Source: DAOUKH01 sp034421515
GTDB lineage: Bacteria; Chloroflexota; Dehalococcoidia; SHYB01
Assembly (NCBI GenBank): GCA_034421515.1
Contig: DAOUKH010000099.1
Coordinates: forward strand, 13,314 to 77,313
Reading direction: 5' to 3'
DNA: 64,000 nt
Each line of letters opens with the position of its first letter. Within the stretch, counting starts at the first letter, position 1. Made by a program: the position numbers and the translations under genes. This document shows positions 8,576 to 17,417 of this stretch, piece after piece. Under the pieces are notes generated by a model. That model was given only the letters and a program-made list of their open reading frames with translations, ran no database searches and was not told where the DNA came from.

Positions 8576-9976
8576 ATGGAACGGACCGACTTCTGGTATC
8601 CCCCGCAGCTTGAAGACCTCGGCCTCCCCCCGACAGGGACCCGCGCCGGGCAACTCGCCTTCCTCTCCGGACAGCTCCCCCGCGACATGGAGACCGGCGC
8701 GCTCATCCGCGGCCTCCAGGACATGCCCGAAGAGCAGGCCGAGGAGTTCAAGTCGTGGGGCGTGCACGGCGCGGGCCGCGAGGGCCCGATCACCGCGCAG
8801 ACCTGGCTCATCTACAACAACCTTTCGAAGATTCTCGAATCGCAGGGGTCGTCGCTCCAGAACATCGTCCGGCAGCGGCTTTTCCTCCGTAACGTCCAGG
8901 ACATCCGTGTGGCCGAGCGCGTCATGCTCGCCTTCTTCCCCGGCGACAAGCCCGCGACCACCATCGCCCGCACCGCGACCCACGGAACCCACTCCGACTA
9001 CCGGATTCAGGTCGAGGTCGTCGCCCGGATCCCCGAGCCCGGCGGCCTCGAAATTTCGCCCGTCGTCGTTCCCGGCCTCGAAAAGGTCACCGCGCCCTAC
9101 CCTACCGCCACCCGTCTGGGGCAGATGCTCTTCTTCTCCGGCCTTTCGGGTATCAGCCCCGATACCGGCCGCGTCGTCACCCGCCTCTCCGAGGTCGACC
9201 CCGCCCTCCGCAAGATCGTCGAGACCGGGCGCTACCACACCGACAGCGCTGAGGAGCGGTACAAGTCGCAGCGCGCCACCATCCTGGGGCACATCAAGGC
9301 GCTCTTGGAGAGCCAGGGCGGCGGCATGGAACACGCCATCCGCTACACCATGTTCACCATCTCCGACATGACCGAGATCGGCGCCAGCTTCGCCTTCAAC
9401 CCGCACTTCCACCCGAACCAGCAGCTCTCCCCGACGGTCACCGGCTTCACCACCGGCCAGCCCCAGCAGAGCGGCGACCCCGACGTCAGGCTCATTCTCG
9501 ATGGCGTGGGCTTCGTGCCCGGCGGCCCATGGGAGCATTCGGGCCACACCTACCCCGAAATCGGCAGCGGCCACCTCGCGATGGTCCGCAAGATCGGCCC
9601 CTACATCTGGCTCACCGGCCTCTCGGGCCGCGACCGCGCCGCCTTCCCCATCACGTCGTTCGACCTGCTCAAGGACGAGGGCCGCCATCTCGCCATGGGC
9701 CAGCACGACGACGAAATGTCGGAGGTCTACGCCGCCCAGGCCTGGCATATCTACAGCGTCTACATGAAGCTGCTGCGGGAGACCGGGTCGAGCATGGACC
9801 ACGTCATGCACCAGATCAGCTACATGATGGACATGTCCAAGTGGGGAGGCGTCTACCGCGCCGCCCACGCCGCCTTCCGCGGCAGGCTCCCCGCAACCAC
9901 GGTCATGGGCGCCGACGAAATCGGCCCCTTCCCTCCGCTGAAACTAGAGATCGACGCCGTCGCCGTCGAGGCCTAG
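8576..9976 (+). CDS. Triple RidA/YjgF-like repeat protein
   Basis: A 466-residue protein made of three RidA/YjgF-like units (about 1-155, 156-310 and 320-466). Each has a strand such as Q-L-A-F-L-S-G-Q, M-L-F-F-S-G-L-S-G or Y-I-W-L-T-G-L-S-G, and a helix with L-x5-G-S/G-x3-(D/E/Q)-(H/N/I). Single-domain RidA proteins form trimers and deaminate imines, so one chain could build a pseudo-trimer. The arginine that binds the substrate carboxylate in RidA (P-A-R-T) is threonine in units 1 and 3 (P-A-T-T). Imine deamination is therefore doubtful. It lies between an SDR and an amidohydrolase gene, as expected for a catabolic accessory enzyme. The function is unknown. Confidence 0.75.
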   Translation: MERTDFWYPPQLEDLGLPPTGTRAGQLAFLSGQLPRDMETGALIRGLQDMPEEQAEEFKSWGVHGAGREGPITAQTWLIYNNLSKILESQGSSLQNIVRQRLFLRNVQDIRVAERVMLAFFPGDKPATTIARTATHGTHSDYRIQVEVVARIPEPGGLEISPVVVPGLEKVTAPYPTATRLGQMLFFSGLSGISPDTGRVVTRLSEVDPALRKIVETGRYHTDSAEERYKSQRATILGHIKALLESQGGGMEHAIRYTMFTISDMTEIGASFAFNPHFHPNQQLSPTVTGFTTGQPQQSGDPDVRLILDGVGFVPGGPWEHSGHTYPEIGSGHLAMVRKIGPYIWLTGLSGRDRAAFPITSFDLLKDEGRHLAMGQHDDEMSEVYAAQAWHIYSVYMKLLRETGSSMDHVMHQISYMMDMSKWGGVYRAAHAAFRGRLPATTVMGADEIGPFPPLKLEIDAVAVEA

Positions 9977-9981
9977 CCGTC

Positions 9982-10839
9982 ATGCCCGACGTCAAGGCCA
10001 TCGACACGGTCGTCAACATCCGCACGCTGCGGGTCATGGAGCGCCGCTCGCATCAGTTCGTCCTCTTCGAGTCGTCGCTCGGCAAGGGGAAGGAGCCGAC
10101 CTTCACCCTCGAGGAGACCATCGAGAAGATGGACCGCGCCGGCATCGAGAAGGCCTTCCTCATCGCCGTCAAGATCGGCTCCCCGTACTTCGGCTTCAAC
10201 GACTCCATCCCCTACAGCTTCGTCAAGGAGGCCGTCGCCCAGTACCCCGACCGCTTCCTCGGCCTCGCCGGCATCGATCCCTACGCGGGGATGGAAGGCG
10301 TGCGTGAGCTTGAAGAGGGGATCAAGGAGCACGGCTTCATCGGGGCGCATGTCTACCCCCACTGGTTCTATCTGGCCCCCGACCATCGCAAGTACTACCC
10401 CTTCTACGCCAAGTGCGTCGAGCTCGACATCCCCATCCAGATGCAGGTCGGGCATTGCCTCATCTACATCAAGGACAGGCCTCCCATGCCGAGCGTGGGG
10501 CGGCCGATCCTGCTCGACACCATCGCCTGCGACTTCCCCGACCTTAAGCTCATCGGCATCCATACCGGCTGGCCGTGGGTCGAGGAGATGATGTCCGTCG
10601 CGTTCAAGCACCCCAACGTCTACGTCGGGTCGGACGCACACTCTCCGAAGAACTGGAAGCCGGAGTTCGTCCACTTCATCAACACGTGGGGCAAGCGCAA
10701 GGTCCTCTTCGGTACCGACTTCCCGGTCGTAGACTTCGAGCGGGCCATGCGCGAGATCGCCGACCTCAACCTCCGGCCCGACGCGGAGCGGTTGTTCCTG
10801 CGCGAGAACGCGCTCCGCGTCTACGGGCTCGACGGCTAA
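9982..10839 (+). CDS. Amidohydrolase-2 (ACMSD-like) family protein lacking the HxH motif
   Basis: A 285-residue TIM-barrel amidohydrolase of the ACMSD-like group. ATG 9982 lies six bases after the RidA-gene stop; the open frame extends further upstream but only as an antisense-like overlap with the RidA gene. Late metal-site motifs are present: H-T-G-W-P-W near residue 194 and F-G-T-D-F-P near 249. The early I-D-x-H-x-H metal motif reads I-D-T-V-V-N, so both histidines are missing. Family members hydrolyse or decarboxylate. With this loss the enzyme may use one metal differently or have lost hydrolysis. It lies in the SDR-RidA-amidohydrolase-LLM cluster. Confidence 0.8.
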   Translation: MPDVKAIDTVVNIRTLRVMERRSHQFVLFESSLGKGKEPTFTLEETIEKMDRAGIEKAFLIAVKIGSPYFGFNDSIPYSFVKEAVAQYPDRFLGLAGIDPYAGMEGVRELEEGIKEHGFIGAHVYPHWFYLAPDHRKYYPFYAKCVELDIPIQMQVGHCLIYIKDRPPMPSVGRPILLDTIACDFPDLKLIGIHTGWPWVEEMMSVAFKHPNVYVGSDAHSPKNWKPEFVHFINTWGKRKVLFGTDFPVVDFERAMREIADLNLRPDAERLFLRENALRVYGLDG

Positions 10840-10878
10840 GTCGGCCGCCCTCCTCGTCCCGCGCCGTTTGGAGGCCGC

Positions 10879-11895
10879 ATGAATTACTGCCTGCGCTACA
10901 ACGGCGACACGATGGACGAGATTCGCGGCTGGGTGCAGGCCGCGGAGCAGGCCGGCTTCCAGCGCATCCTTTCGCAGGAGCTGCACACCTCGCCGTTCGT
11001 CTACCCCGCGGCGGCGGCCGGCTTCACCAGCCGCATCGAGCTCGGCGCCGCGGTCGCGATCGCCTTTGTCAGGAGCCCCCTATCCATGGCGGTGACCGCG
11101 CTCGACATCGACAGGCTCAGCGGGGGCCGCTTCGTGCTTGGCTTGGGCGCGGGGGTGAAGGGGTTGGTCGAGTATTGGCACGGTGTGGAGTACGGCCGCC
11201 CGGCGCCGCACCTGAAAGAGTGCATCCAGGCCACGCGACTCCTGCTCGACAGCGTGCACGCCGGCGACCCTATCCGCTTCGACGGCGAGTACTACAAGAT
11301 CAACATCGTCGGATTCGCCTCCCCGCACCCGCCGGCGCGGGAGCGCATCCCTATCCATGCCGCCGCGATGGGGCCCGGCATGGTGCGGAACGTCGCTGAG
11401 GTGGCCGACGGGATCATGGGCCAGATGATCGCGACCCTGCCCTGGGTGCGGGACGTCATGGTTCCCAACATGAAGATCGGGTTGGACCGCGCCGGCAGGA
11501 AACGCGAGGAGATCGAACTCCAACCCACGCTCACCATCGCGATCAGCAACGACAAGAAGCAGGCCTACCGCGACCTCGCGAAGTCCGTCGCCTTCTACGC
11601 GACGGTGGGCACGTACAAGGACCTCTTCGCCCACTACGGCTTCTCTGAGGAAGCGGCGGCGGTGCGCGCCGCTTTCCGCGAGCACGGCGGACACGGCCCG
11701 CACTGCTGGGACCTCGTCCCCGACGAGATGGTCGAGGCGTTCTGCGCCGGCGGCAGCGCCGACGAGGTGCGCCGCCGGGCGGCGGAGTACGAGGGCGTCG
11801 CCGACTCGCTGTCGTTTGCTCCGCCGATGTACTCCATCGAGCCGGAGCAGATGGACGCCTACCAGCGCGCCGCGCTGGAGACCTTCGCGAGCTAG
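10879..11895 (+). CDS. LLM-class flavin/F420-dependent oxidoreductase
   Basis: A 338-residue luciferase-like monooxygenase family protein. The characteristic L-S-G-G-R-F-V-L-G-L-G-A-G segment lies near residues 79-91, and early motifs match flavin- or F420-dependent members such as methylene-H4MPT reductase-like enzymes. It probably oxidises or reduces an organic substrate in the cytoplasm with FMN or F420. GGAGG precedes ATG 10879 by five bases. It is the last gene of the plus-strand cluster, and its stop TAG overlaps the stop of the convergent amidohydrolase in the palindrome CTAG. The cofactor cannot be decided from sequence alone. Confidence 0.85.
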   Translation: MNYCLRYNGDTMDEIRGWVQAAEQAGFQRILSQELHTSPFVYPAAAAGFTSRIELGAAVAIAFVRSPLSMAVTALDIDRLSGGRFVLGLGAGVKGLVEYWHGVEYGRPAPHLKECIQATRLLLDSVHAGDPIRFDGEYYKINIVGFASPHPPARERIPIHAAAMGPGMVRNVAEVADGIMGQMIATLPWVRDVMVPNMKIGLDRAGRKREEIELQPTLTIAISNDKKQAYRDLAKSVAFYATVGTYKDLFAHYGFSEEAAAVRAAFREHGGHGPHCWDLVPDEMVEAFCAGGSADEVRRRAAEYEGVADSLSFAPPMYSIEPEQMDAYQRAALETFAS

Positions 11896-13034
11896 GCCAG
11901 CTCGTCGGCGAAGCCGTAGAGCGCGGCCGCGTTGGCCCCCGCGAGCTTCCGCTTCGCCTCATCGTCGAGACCGTCGAGGACCTGCTCGACGATCTCGCGT
12001 GAATGGGGGAAGGTGCCCTCGGCGTGGGGGTAGTCCGAGCCCCACATCAGGGTGTCCTCGCCCGTCGGCGCGTAGGTCGACACGCCCAGGCGGTCCTCCT
12101 GGAAGCTGATGAAGACGTTGCTGCGGAAGGTCTCGCCGGGGGGCGTCTTGAGCACGGCGCGGATGGGGTTCCCGAAGGCCGTCTGCCCGTAGACGCGGTC
12201 CATCTCGCGGACGAAGTAGGGCGCCCACGAGACCTCGTACTCCGCCACGACGACTTTCAGGCCGGGGAAGCGCTGGAAGACGCCGCCGAAGATCATCGCG
12301 GCCAAGGTGGTGCGCAGAGGAACGTCGCGGTTGGCGAGGCCGACGGCCCCGTCGATGGCCGCGCTCGAAAACGAGACGAGGTTCTGCAGCGGCTCGCGCT
12401 TGCGCGACGTGGCGATGTGAAGCGTCACCGGCGCGCCGGCGTCCTGCGCGGCGGCCCAGAGCCGGTCGTAGGCCGGACTGTCGTACTGCGGGCCGGCGGG
12501 CACCACCGGCAGCATCACCCCCACCAGCCCCATGGCCGCACACCGCTCCAGCTCCGCGGCCGCCTCGGCGACGTCGTCCACCGGCACCACCGCGATTCCT
12601 TTGAGCCGCTTCGGGTCGACCGCGATGAAGTCGGCCAGCCAATCGTTATAGGCGCGAAAGATGGCCGCCAGCAGCGCGTCGTCCTGCACCTTCTGGAACA
12701 GGGAGAGCGCCAACGAGGAGTACATCACCTCGGCCGATACGTGGTCTTCGCTCATCTCCACCAGCCGCGCATGCGGATCGTAGGCCCCGCGCGGCGAGGT
12801 CCGGTACTTGGCCTCGAACGTCAGCCGGTCCGGGTCTTCGAAGCGCACCCCCGCCTGGAGGTTCACCCCGATGACCCCCATCGGTGTCCCCGCCTCCACG
12901 TACCATTGGTCCGCCTCGTCCCCCTCAACGACGAAGGGCGCCCGGTCCCTGAAATCGGCGTCGATGCGCGTCGTCCACAGATCGGGAGGCTCGACCACGT
13001 GCGAGTCGGACGAAATCAGCGAATAGGCTGCCAT
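11892..13034 (-). CDS. Amidohydrolase-2 family metal-dependent hydrolase
   Basis: A 380-residue ACMSD/amidohydrolase-2 family protein. ATG 13034 is chosen because GGAGG lies just upstream, although the frame stays open 35 codons further. It opens with S-S-D-S-H-V-V-E-P-P, the D-x-H variant of the metal motif used in this subfamily, and has H-I-A-T-S near residue 205 and W-G-S-D-Y-P-H-A-E-G near 335. Related proteins at 39283 and 44782 show the same plan. The reaction is hydrolysis or decarboxylation of an unknown substrate. It converges on the LLM gene. Confidence 0.87.
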   Translation of the reverse strand: MAAYSLISSDSHVVEPPDLWTTRIDADFRDRAPFVVEGDEADQWYVEAGTPMGVIGVNLQAGVRFEDPDRLTFEAKYRTSPRGAYDPHARLVEMSEDHVSAEVMYSSLALSLFQKVQDDALLAAIFRAYNDWLADFIAVDPKRLKGIAVVPVDDVAEAAAELERCAAMGLVGVMLPVVPAGPQYDSPAYDRLWAAAQDAGAPVTLHIATSRKREPLQNLVSFSSAAIDGAVGLANRDVPLRTTLAAMIFGGVFQRFPGLKVVVAEYEVSWAPYFVREMDRVYGQTAFGNPIRAVLKTPPGETFRSNVFISFQEDRLGVSTYAPTGEDTLMWGSDYPHAEGTFPHSREIVEQVLDGLDDEAKRKLAGANAAALYGFADELA

Positions 13035-13152
13035 TGGCGTTGACCCTCCGGCAAGGCGCGGAAGCCGGGGCCGCAGTCTACCACGGGGCCTGCGGGAACA
13101 GGGTGGACAGCCTCTGCGCGCATGGCCCACGCCGCCCAAGGATCTTCTCTGC

Positions 13153-14418
13153 TTACGAGGGCCCCAGCACCGGGGTCGCCCCGGTAATCTTGTCTTGTTC
13201 CATCGCTTCGACCTCCTCGGAAGGAAGGCCCAGGACCTCCTTCAAGGCCCAGAGCCGGTGCTCCCCCAGGAAGGGCGCCGGTCCCAGGGTCGGCTGGGGC
13301 GCAGCCGACAGCTTCCAGGGGGGCATGCGCAGGAGGAACTCGCCCGCCTCCGGGTGGCGCGCGGTGGTGAAGAAACCGCGTGCGTTCAAGTGCTGGTCCT
13401 CGATCAACTCCTTGGCGGTCAGAACAGGGCCGGCGTTCACCCCCGCCTGGGCGAGTTTGTGAAAGATCTCGATGGCATGCTGCTCGGAGCTCCACGCCTC
13501 CACGTAGCGGTTCAGATCCTCCCGATGGTCCCACCGGCCTCTCTGCGCTTGAAAGCGCTCCTCCTTGCTCCAAACCGGGTTGCCCATAACGCGGCACAGG
13601 GCGTCCCACTGCTCGTCATTGGTCACGACGATGGTGATCCATTCGTCCTCGCCCCGAGTCCGGTAGCACCCATGGGGCGCCATCCATGAGTGAGCGTTGC
13701 CCTTCCGTTCCCCGTTGCGCCGATTCATGGCGTAGTCCATGAGCGCCTCAGGGAGCAGGCTGGTGATGGCTTCGGCCTGCGAGAGGTCGATGTGCTGGCC
13801 TTGGCCGGTAACCGCCCGGTGCTCCAGGGCCGTCAGAACCGCGAAGGCCCCGGTGACTCCGGCTATGGGGTCGCCGTAGGACATGCCCTGGCCCATGGGA
13901 GGGCCGCCTGGGTAGCCCGTGCTCCACGCCAGGCCCGATATCGCGTCCATGCTGAGTCCCACGGCGGGGAAGTCACGATAGGGCCCCGTGCGCCCGTAGC
14001 CCGGCATGGAACACATGATGACGTCGGGCCGAACCTCGCGCAGAACAGGGTAGTCGATGCCCAGGCTCGCCATGACGCCAGCGCTGAAATTCTCCACGAC
14101 CACATCGCTGATACGGGCCAGCGTCAGCAAATGCTCCTTGCCCTGGGGCTGCTCCAGGTCCAGGGCCAGGCCCAACTTGTTGCGACCTAGATCGTGGAAG
14201 AAGGCGCTGCAGTTCCACGGGTCGGCGGCTGGTTTGCCCCCGGGGAAATAGGGCAGGTGCCGCAAGGAATCAATGCGCTGGACGGCCTCCACCTTGATGA
14301 CCTCCGCCCCAAGGTCCGCCAGCAGGCGTGTGGCGTAGGGCCCATCCCAGACCATGGAGAAGTCGAGCACCCGCAGGCCTTCAAGCAAAGGGCGGCCCCC
14401 GGCGGTCTCCTTGGCCAT
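13153..14418 (-). CDS. Class III CoA-transferase (CaiB/BaiF), Asp-containing member
   Basis: A 421-residue CaiB/BaiF family enzyme from ATG 14418. It has L-R-V-L-D-F-S near 16-22, L-A-D-L-G-A-E-V-I-K-V-E near 35-46, and the C-terminal E-x3-L-x-L-P-x-E-E helix. The catalytic aspartate expected 13 residues before the T-A-L...G-Q-G-Q helix is present in the segment Y-G-D-P-I-A-G. It should transfer CoA between carboxylates through a covalent aspartyl-CoA intermediate. Its ATG overlaps the TGA of the upstream CoA-transferase (TGATG), so the two are probably made in equal amounts. Co-transcription with the operon from 21889 is likely. Confidence 0.9.
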   Translation of the reverse strand: MAKETAGGRPLLEGLRVLDFSMVWDGPYATRLLADLGAEVIKVEAVQRIDSLRHLPYFPGGKPAADPWNCSAFFHDLGRNKLGLALDLEQPQGKEHLLTLARISDVVVENFSAGVMASLGIDYPVLREVRPDVIMCSMPGYGRTGPYRDFPAVGLSMDAISGLAWSTGYPGGPPMGQGMSYGDPIAGVTGAFAVLTALEHRAVTGQGQHIDLSQAEAITSLLPEALMDYAMNRRNGERKGNAHSWMAPHGCYRTRGEDEWITIVVTNDEQWDALCRVMGNPVWSKEERFQAQRGRWDHREDLNRYVEAWSSEQHAIEIFHKLAQAGVNAGPVLTAKELIEDQHLNARGFFTTARHPEAGEFLLRMPPWKLSAAPQPTLGPAPFLGEHRLWALKEVLGLPSEEVEAMEQDKITGATPVLGPS

Positions 14419-15614
14419 CACACGACCCCCATTTCTCGTAACCGGGCCAGCTCCGTCTTTGGCATGCCCATCTCCTGGCAAAAGACGGCTTCGTTATGCT
14501 CCCCCAGTAGGGGTGCTCGGCCGGTTTTCCAGGGCGTCTCGCTCATCCTGAAAGGGGTGCTCGGATAGGGTAGGGGGCCGGTATGCGGGTGGTCGATGGT
14601 CTCGAAGTAGCGGCGCGCCCGGTATTGAGGGTCCTCCAGCAGGTCTTCGGGCGAGGAGACCGGGGCGAAGGGCATGCCCCTCTCCTGGCCTTGCCGCGCG
14701 ATCTCCTCCTTGTCATGCTCCATGAGCCAGGGCGCCATCAGAGCGTCGACCTCGTCGGCGCGGCGCCGCCGGTCCCGGCCGTCGGAGAACTCATCCTCGG
14801 CAAGCTCGGTGCTGCCCATCATCTCAACCAAGGCCGGCCACTGGGTCGCGTCGGCGTCCTGTATGGCCACATAGCCGTTACGGCATGGAAGGATCGTCGT
14901 GGGATGGCTTGAAGGCCGGCGGTTCCCCTGCCGGGGAGCGATAACTTTCTGAGTCCAGTACATTGGGAGGGTTTCCCCCACCATGCTGGCGATGGACTCC
15001 TGGATCGATAGGTCAATATGCTGGCCCTGGCCCGTGAAGCGCCGGGCGAAGACGGCGGCCAGGGTTGCCAGGGCGGCGTGCAGGCCGCCATGGAAGAAGG
15101 ACTGTCGTCCTCCCGACTTCAGGGGTTCCCGGTCCTGCTCCCCGTTGATGGCCATCAGCCCGCCCAGGGCGTAGAGGGTCAAGTCCGACGCCTCGTAGTC
15201 CCGATAGGGCCCCGACTGGCCGAAGCTGGTGATGCTGGTCATTATGAGAGCGGGGTTCAGAGCCAGGAGGTCATCGTAGCCCAGGCCCAAGCGCTCCATG
15301 GTCCCTGGCCGGAAGGCCTCCACCAGTACGTCGGCCTCTCGCACGAGGTCTCGGAAAAGCGACGCGCCGGCCGCCGTTTCGAGATTCAACGTGATGCCGC
15401 GCTTGTTGGTGTTCATGTATAAGAACAGCCCGGACCCCTCGGGATGGGGCAGGTCGTTGTAGAACGGTCCCAGCCGGCGCAAGGGGTCGCCCCCGGGCGG
15501 CTCCACCTTCAGCACCTGCGCGCCGTAGTCGGCCAGCAGCTTGGCGCAGTAAGGCCCGGCGATGAACTGGCTAAGGTCGAGAACTTGGATGTGTTCAAGG
15601 GCGTTGCGGGTCAT
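14418..15614 (-). CDS. Class III CoA-transferase (CaiB/BaiF), Asp-less member
   Basis: A 398-residue CaiB/BaiF family protein with I-Q-V-L-D-L-S near 9-15, L-A-D-Y-G-A-Q-V-L-K-V-E near 27-38 and the T-G-Q-G-Q-H-I-D-L-S segment. At the position that holds the catalytic aspartate in the neighbouring gene, this protein has an aromatic residue (R-Q-S-F-F-H-G-G). It may act as the structural partner of the downstream protein, or use another mechanism as some family members with this variant may do. AAGGAG precedes ATG 15614. The gene is 21 bases after the hydrolase gene. Confidence 0.88.
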   Translation of the reverse strand: MTRNALEHIQVLDLSQFIAGPYCAKLLADYGAQVLKVEPPGGDPLRRLGPFYNDLPHPEGSGLFLYMNTNKRGITLNLETAAGASLFRDLVREADVLVEAFRPGTMERLGLGYDDLLALNPALIMTSITSFGQSGPYRDYEASDLTLYALGGLMAINGEQDREPLKSGGRQSFFHGGLHAALATLAAVFARRFTGQGQHIDLSIQESIASMVGETLPMYWTQKVIAPRQGNRRPSSHPTTILPCRNGYVAIQDADATQWPALVEMMGSTELAEDEFSDGRDRRRRADEVDALMAPWLMEHDKEEIARQGQERGMPFAPVSSPEDLLEDPQYRARRYFETIDHPHTGPLPYPSTPFRMSETPWKTGRAPLLGEHNEAVFCQEMGMPKTELARLREMGVV

Positions 15615-15635
15615 GATCGCTCCTTGCCGGTCGAC

Positions 15636-16496
15636 CTACGGGGAGCCGTCGCCCAGAAAACGCAGGATTACCTCGGCCAGCCGGCGCGGCGCCCATTCCA
15701 CTACGTCGCCGCCCGTGTCTTTCATGGTGACGAGGGAGCCGTCGGCCAAGAGATCCGCGACAAGCCGACCCTGACGGCCAAGGTCCTCTTCCGCCTTAGT
15801 GGCCAGCTCCACCACCAATGTCCTGGCCTCGATGCGGCTCAGCGCGGCTCCGAAATCAAACCCAATGTTGGCTCGGTAAACCCCACGAACGCTGTCCCGC
15901 GCCTGCATGAAGTCCACCGCACGGTCCGCCAGCACCCTGAGCATGTCGGGGGAGAGTTCTTGGGCAGCGAGCACCTTCTCGTTCCACCATATCCCGCTCA
16001 GGCTGACGTAGCTGGAAGCCCATTCCCCGAGCAGGCGTGGCTCTTCGGACAGGGTTTCGGCGCTCTTGATCTGCCGCCCCATGATGGCGTGAATGGCGGC
16101 GCTGCGCTTCTCCCGGTCGACGATGAGGCTGTGCGTCTCGCCGCACAGTATCACGCTCCCCACACGTTGCGGCCACCCGGACGCAAGGGCCGCCGCGACC
16201 TTGTTCCCGGTGCCCAGGCCGAAGATGTCCGCCCTGGCAATGCCGAGGGCGTCCAGGAATTGAACGACGCTGAGAGCCAGGTCCTCCATCGTCGCCTGGG
16301 CGGGCAGCCGGTCCGAGCCGCCGGAGTCCAGCAGGTCGGGAGCGAAGACACGGTAGCGCCTGGCAAGCAGGGGAATGAGGCCCGTGTACACCCGAAACGA
16401 CCGAGAGCTCGGATGGAAGAGGACCAAAGGACTGCCTTCGCCGTCCGCAGCGTAGTGGATCTGCCCCATGGGCGTGTCAACGTATGATCGTTTCAA
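15636..16496 (-). CDS. Alpha/beta hydrolase fold protein with degenerate triad
   Basis: A 286-residue alpha/beta hydrolase fold protein with M-G-Q-I-H-Y near 10-15, H-P-S-S-R-S-F near 28-34 and an elbow G93-L-G-T-G97, in which the nucleophile position is Gly95. The region normally containing the triad histidine reads T-G-G-D-V-V-E-W, again without His. It therefore looks catalytically unconventional, like its positional counterpart at 1340-2143. Translation probably starts at TTG 16496 because GGAGGT lies four bases upstream; the next ATG (codon 10) has no ribosome site. It sits between the SDR pair and the CoA-transferase pair of the second operon. Confidence 0.78.
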   Translation of the reverse strand: MKRSYVDTPMGQIHYAADGEGSPLVLFHPSSRSFRVYTGLIPLLARRYRVFAPDLLDSGGSDRLPAQATMEDLALSVVQFLDALGIARADIFGLGTGNKVAAALASGWPQRVGSVILCGETHSLIVDREKRSAAIHAIMGRQIKSAETLSEEPRLLGEWASSYVSLSGIWWNEKVLAAQELSPDMLRVLADRAVDFMQARDSVRGVYRANIGFDFGAALSRIEARTLVVELATKAEEDLGRQGRLVADLLADGSLVTMKDTGGDVVEWAPRRLAEVILRFLGDGSP

Positions 16497-16500
16497 GCCG

Positions 16501-16506
16501 ACCTCC
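16501..16506 (-). promoter_or_regulatory. Ribosome binding site deciding a TTG start
   Basis: The minus strand reads GGAGGT, then four bases, then TTG at 16496. No comparable site precedes the in-frame ATG at 16469. This supports a rare TTG initiation codon for the hydrolase gene. Confidence 0.55.
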
Positions 16507-16583
16507 GGTTCGGAAGAGGGCTCACCACTCGTCCGGGACGCGAAACGCAGAGTGCCCCGAGCCGCGGCTCGCCCCCAGGCCCT

Positions 16584-17402
16584 TCACTTCGGCAGTATCA
16601 CTCGCAGGTTACTGCCCGGCTGCGCTCCGCCCGTGAGGCGGATGGCCTGGCCAGTAATGTAAGACGACGCGTCGCTGACTAAGAACAGCGCAAGCGCGGC
16701 AACCTCTTCGGGCGTGCCGAGGCGGCCCAGCGGCGTGCGGCTCAGCGCCTTTTGCTCAAGGGCGAGATCCGCCTTCATCACCGCGTCCACGGTTGCCGTT
16801 CTGATCAGGTAAGGGACAATTGCGTTGAACCGCACTTGGGGAGCAAGCTCGGCGGCCAGCGTCCGGGTGATGCTGATGACTCCCGCCTTCGGAGCGCCGT
16901 AGTGGGCGTACCATGTTAACGGGCCAATGCCGGCAATGTCCGCGACGTTGACGACAGCCCCGGAGCCCCGCTCCAACATGTGAGCCCCGACCGTTCGACA
17001 GCCCAGATACGTTGTCTTGAGGTTCTGCTGGAGGCCCTCGTTCCAGCGTTGCGGCGTCAACTCCAGGAAGGGCGTGGGAACGGTGCCCCCGCCCACGTTG
17101 TTGACGAGCCCGTCCACCGCTCCAAAGGCGCTCACGGCTTGGGCAAGGACCGATTCCGCATCATCTCTGCGTCGCATGTCCGCGACGACGCACAGGGTTT
17201 GCCCTCCCAGGGCTTCCAGGTCCGCGGCGACGCCCCTGAGCTGGGTCTCGCTCGCCTCGGGGTCCTTGACGTTCATGCCGGTAAGGACCACGTTTGATCC
17301 CGCTTCCGCGAATGCGGTGGCGATGGCCCGACCGATGCCCTGGCCGGCGCCGGTGACGATGGTGGTGCGTCCCTTGAGGGAGAAGAGGTCTAACACGCTC
17401 AT
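16584..17402 (-). CDS. Short-chain dehydrogenase/reductase, catalytic Ser replaced by Asp
   Basis: A 272-residue classical SDR with T-G-A-G-Q-G-I-G at 17-24, N-N-V-G-G at 101-105 and Y168-x3-K172 (Y-G-A-P-K). The serine position 13 residues before the tyrosine holds Asp155 (V-N-V-A-D-I-A-G). The length and most motifs match the SDR at 2169-2987 very closely, including G-G-G-T-V-P-T-P and the C-terminal G-G-A-Q-P-G-S-N-L. It follows the canonical SDR gene by 15 bases. No strong SD is seen before ATG 17402, so translation may be coupled. Confidence 0.88.
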   Translation of the reverse strand: MSVLDLFSLKGRTTIVTGAGQGIGRAIATAFAEAGSNVVLTGMNVKDPEASETQLRGVAADLEALGGQTLCVVADMRRRDDAESVLAQAVSAFGAVDGLVNNVGGGTVPTPFLELTPQRWNEGLQQNLKTTYLGCRTVGAHMLERGSGAVVNVADIAGIGPLTWYAHYGAPKAGVISITRTLAAELAPQVRFNAIVPYLIRTATVDAVMKADLALEQKALSRTPLGRLGTPEEVAALALFLVSDASSYITGQAIRLTGGAQPGSNLRVILPK

Positions 17403-17417
17403 GGCAGGTTGCCGCGT

